Source of the DNA: JBFJVZ01 sp041623895
Lineage (GTDB): Bacteria; Planctomycetota; Planctomycetia; Pirellulales; Pirellulaceae
Direction of reading: 5' to 3'
Assembly (NCBI GenBank): GCA_041623895.1
Contig: JBFJVZ010000102.1
Coordinates: 1 to 19,006 of the forward strand
Length of the DNA stretch: 19,006 bases
The notes beneath the pieces were generated by a model. It did not search any database. It worked only from the letters and a program-made list of their open reading frames with translations, and was not told the origin of the DNA. Numbering within the stretch: position 1 is the stretch's first letter; each line of letters begins with the position of its first letter. A program made the position numbers and the translations under genes. Below, piece by piece: positions 16,639 through 19,006 of this stretch.

Positions 16639-16884
16639 GTGTGCCTGGGTGTACCCGGAAAAGTTGTCCGTTGGTTGGATTCCGATCCAACCTTCGGCCG
16701 CGCCGAAATCGAATTTGAAGGCGTTCGGCGTGAGTGTCATATGGCTTGCGTGCCCGAGGCCGTTGAGGGTGATTATGTGATTGTCCATGCCGGAATCGCT
16801 ATCAGTCGAATCGATGCCAATGAAGCCCGCCGTGTGATCGAAGATTTGCGTTCTTTAGCCGACCACGAGGCCGATCAACCTTGA
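16639..16884 (+). CDS. hypC: Hydrogenase maturation chaperone HypC
   Basis: 81 residues, typical length for HypC/HybG/HupF. It begins MCLGVPGKVV; Cys2, which is exposed by removal of the initiator Met and binds the Fe(CN)2CO intermediate and the hydrogenase large subunit, is present. An OB-fold-like set of strands follows (AEIEFEGVRRECHMACVPE, then DYVIVHAGIAISRI), and a C-terminal helix (ANEARRVIEDLRSLA). The start is GTG with a good ribosome binding site. HypC carries iron between HypD and the large-subunit precursor in the cytoplasm. It is the first gene of hypC-hypD-hypE; its stop overlaps the TTG start of hypD. Confidence 0.96.
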   Translation: MCLGVPGKVVRWLDSDPTFGRAEIEFEGVRRECHMACVPEAVEGDYVIVHAGIAISRIDANEARRVIEDLRSLADHEADQP

Positions 16885-17981
16885 AATATGTCGACGAATT
16901 CCGAGACCCATCTCTAGCCCGCCGACTGGTCCAGGAGATCCGTAGTTTGGCCACGCGGCGTTGGGTCCTGATGGAAGTTTGCGGTGGTCAGACTCACAGC
17001 CTTTTGCGTCATGGCATCGAAGAGGAATTGCGCGGCACGATCGAATTGATCCACGGTCCGGGGTGTCCCGTCTGTGTGACGCCCGCCGAAGCAATTGATT
17101 TTGCCCAACAACTTGCCCTCCGCGAGGACATGATTCTGGCAAGCTTTGGAGACATGCTGCGCGTCCCCGGCAGCCGCCGTTCGCTGCTGGATGTGCGCGC
17201 CCAAGGCGGCAACGTACGCATCGTTTACTCGCCGCTTGACGCGGTCACGCTCGCCAGCCATCAACCTGACCGGCAAGTGGTCTTTTTTGCCGTGGGTTTC
17301 GAAACAACCACGCCTGCAACAGCATTGGCCGTTCTGCAGGCAAATCAGCTTGGCCTCGACAATTTCTCCGTACTCGTTTCGCACGTTCGCGTCCAACCAG
17401 CGATGGAAGCTTTGATGTCATCGCCCGAAAACTGCGTGCAGGGATTCCTTGCCGCCGGTCACGTCTGCACGATTACCGGTTTCGATTCATATTTCGATTT
17501 CGTGCGTCGCTTTCAAGTACCTGTGGTCGTCACCGGATTTGAACCCCTCGATTTGCTGGAAGGAATTCGCGATTGTGTGAGACAGCTGGAGGCCGCAACA
17601 CCCGGGGTTAGCAATCAATACGCCCGAAGCGTTTCCCGCGATGGCAATCTCTCCGCTCAACAAGTCGTGCAACGGGTGTATGAAGTTTGTGATCGCCCCT
17701 GGCGCGGGTTGGGCGTGATTCCCGCTGGCGGAGTGCGTCTGAGAAAAGAGTTCGCGTCGTTTGATGCAGCGAATCGCTTCAAGGATCTATCCGCGCTTGA
17801 GCCCTTACCCATCGTGGACTCTGAGTGCCCGGCGGGCGAAGTTTTGTCGGGCAAGCTACGACCAACGGAATGCAGCTTATTCGGAAACCGCTGCACTCCC
17901 GATTCGCCGCTGGGTGCGCCGATGGTCTCATCCGAAGGTGCCTGTGCCGCCTACTTCCGCTATCACGGGGCGGTGGGATGA
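16881..17981 (+). CDS. hypD: Hydrogenase maturation iron-sulfur protein HypD
   Basis: 366 residues. HypD is the scaffold on which, with HypC, the Fe(CN)2CO group of [NiFe]-hydrogenase is built. The family motifs are all visible: CGGQTH at 34-39, GPGCPVC at 59-65, GFETTTPATA from 139, and the [4Fe-4S] pattern C-X14-C-X6-C-X16-C at C316, C331, C338 and C355 (ending VSSEGAC). At 347 a proline stands where many homologues have a further cysteine (usual GACMVSSEGAC); this does not disturb the cluster pattern. The TTG start overlaps the hypC stop (TTGA), and the sequence MKYVDEFRDP right after it is family-typical; the next in-frame ATG, M31, would remove it. The stop overlaps hypE as ATGA. Confidence 0.97.
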   Translation: MKYVDEFRDPSLARRLVQEIRSLATRRWVLMEVCGGQTHSLLRHGIEEELRGTIELIHGPGCPVCVTPAEAIDFAQQLALREDMILASFGDMLRVPGSRRSLLDVRAQGGNVRIVYSPLDAVTLASHQPDRQVVFFAVGFETTTPATALAVLQANQLGLDNFSVLVSHVRVQPAMEALMSSPENCVQGFLAAGHVCTITGFDSYFDFVRRFQVPVVVTGFEPLDLLEGIRDCVRQLEAATPGVSNQYARSVSRDGNLSAQQVVQRVYEVCDRPWRGLGVIPAGGVRLRKEFASFDAANRFKDLSALEPLPIVDSECPAGEVLSGKLRPTECSLFGNRCTPDSPLGAPMVSSEGACAAYFRYHGAVG

Positions 17982-19006
17982 GCCGCACTTCTTGGCAAGC
18001 TCATTGCCCGGTACCGCTGCATGTCGACAGCCCATGCATCACGTTGGCACATGGCGAAGGGGCACGTTTAACGCGGCGGTTGATCCAAGAACACATTTGC
18101 CCGGTCTTTGATAATCCGCTGCTGTCATCGTTACCCGATGCGGCGCCGATCACGACCAAGGCAAGTCGATTGGCGGTCACGACGGACAGCTACGTGGTTT
18201 CGCCCCTGTTCTTTCCAGGCGGCGACATCGGCTCCCTGGCGGTTCACGGCACGGTCAACGATCTGGCAGTATCGGGTGCGAAACCGGCGTGGCTCACACT
18301 TTCGATGATCGTGGAAGAAGGACTGCCGATGGCGATACTCGATCGCGTCCTTGCCAGCATTGCCGGCGCTGCGTCTGAATGCGGTGTCGTCGTCGCCGCG
18401 GGAGATACCAAAGTCGTCCCCCGTGGTGCGGCTGACGGTTTGTTTCTTAACACGACCGGAATCGGCATGCTGGTCGATCCCGTTCCGCATGGCCCAAGGT
18501 CGATTCAGGAAGGCGATGTCTTAATTGCTTCGGGTCCCCTCGGACGTCATGGGATCGCCGTGTTGTGCGCGCGAGAGAACATCGGGCTGGAGCCGGCACC
18601 GCAATCCGACTCCGCACCCTTGGTCGATGTGGTTGAAGTATTGCGGCAAACCGCTGGTGAGCAGATTCGTGCCATTCGGGATGCAACGCGCGGTGGGGCT
18701 TCTGCGGTCTTGCAGGAATGGGCCGAACAGTGTGACTGTACGTTTCGCTTGAAGGAATCCGACATCCCGATCAGCGCCGGTGTGCGGGGGGCGTGTGAGC
18801 TGCTGGGTCTGGATCCCTTGCACGTCGCTTGCGAAGGAACTTTGCTGGCGGTCGTTGCTGCCGAAGTTGCCGATCGGGCCGTCGCCAAGCTTCGTCAGTG
18901 CCAGGAATCACAGGACGCCGTCGCAATTGGCAGCGTGACCCGTCGTGGCATATCTGCCGTTACGATTCAGCGGACGCTTGGATCGGAGCAACCGCTTGAC
19001 GAACCA
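17978..19006 (+). CDS. hypE: Hydrogenase maturation protein HypE (open at window edge)
   Basis: 343 codons are open to the last base of the window. HypE dehydrates, with ATP, the thiocarboxamide on its own C-terminal cysteine (transferred by HypF) to thiocyanate, and so supplies the cyanide ligands. Visible motifs: ITLAHGEGARLTRRLI near residue 21 (usual AHGSGGR), AVTTDSYVVSPLFFPGGDIG at 66-85, GTVNDLAVSGAKP from 91, an AAGDTKVV segment, and the RDATRGG segment of the ATP-binding fold shared with SelD and PurM. Judged by family length, only a few residues are missing, including the C-terminal Cys of the usual PRIC end, which cannot be checked here. It starts with ATGA overlapping the hypD stop. 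Confidence 0.96.
   Translation, partial: MSRTSWQAHCPVPLHVDSPCITLAHGEGARLTRRLIQEHICPVFDNPLLSSLPDAAPITTKASRLAVTTDSYVVSPLFFPGGDIGSLAVHGTVNDLAVSGAKPAWLTLSMIVEEGLPMAILDRVLASIAGAASECGVVVAAGDTKVVPRGAADGLFLNTTGIGMLVDPVPHGPRSIQEGDVLIASGPLGRHGIAVLCARENIGLEPAPQSDSAPLVDVVEVLRQTAGEQIRAIRDATRGGASAVLQEWAEQCDCTFRLKESDIPISAGVRGACELLGLDPLHVACEGTLLAVVAAEVADRAVAKLRQCQESQDAVAIGSVTRRGISAVTIQRTLGSEQPLDEP

Noticed and set aside
1..19006. CRISPR arrays, insertion sequences, prophage genes
   Set aside because: No regularly spaced direct repeats, transposase-like frame or integrase was seen anywhere in the window.

Overview
The window looks like a chromosomal segment of a planctomycete, most likely Pirellulaceae and close to Rhodopirellula. 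The clues are moderate GC, several weak Shine-Dalgarno sites, TTG and GTG starts at overlapping gene junctions, typical planctomycete secreted proteins with acidic linkers, an ExbB-like protein with a long N-terminal extension, and palindromic repeats between genes of a kind I recall from Rhodopirellula genomes. The taxon is an inference, because no rRNA or marker gene is present.

Layout. Positions 1-3110 are all on the minus strand: the start of a small membrane protein cut by the window edge (1-217), a SUKH (SMI1/KNR4)-like protein (333-950), a stretch without a supported gene (951-1292), and a secreted MuiA-family protein with DUF4140 and DUF4139 (1293-3110). A repeat-rich spacer (3111-3491) leads to a plus-strand secreted protein of unknown function (3492-4490). 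This converges on smc (4665-8261, minus) across a 17-bp inverted repeat.

Positions 8515-13838 form one plus-strand operon. It encodes an exported TPR protein, a MotA/TolQ/ExbB proton-channel protein, an ExbD/TolR protein, and a two-helix membrane protein. The last carries a TonB-like SxxxH transmembrane motif, a long acidic linker and a C-terminal prenyltransferase/squalene-oxidase-type alpha/alpha toroid. This resembles a proton-motive-force-driven Tol/Ton-type machine in which the toroid may be the periplasmic effector. It is the most unusual system in the window.

Converging on it by 15 bp is an exported sialidase-superfamily beta-propeller protein (13854-14945, minus).

Positions 15186-19006, plus strand, hold a SelA-like fold-type I PLP-family protein. 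Its expected catalytic lysine is glycine. After an 83-bp imperfect palindrome come hypC, hypD and hypE, overlapping at each junction, for assembly of the Fe(CN)2CO group of [NiFe]-hydrogenases. hypE is open at the window edge and probably almost complete. No hydrogenase structural gene and no hypA, hypB or hypF lies in the window. I found no tRNA, rRNA, CRISPR array, insertion sequence or recognisable riboswitch.
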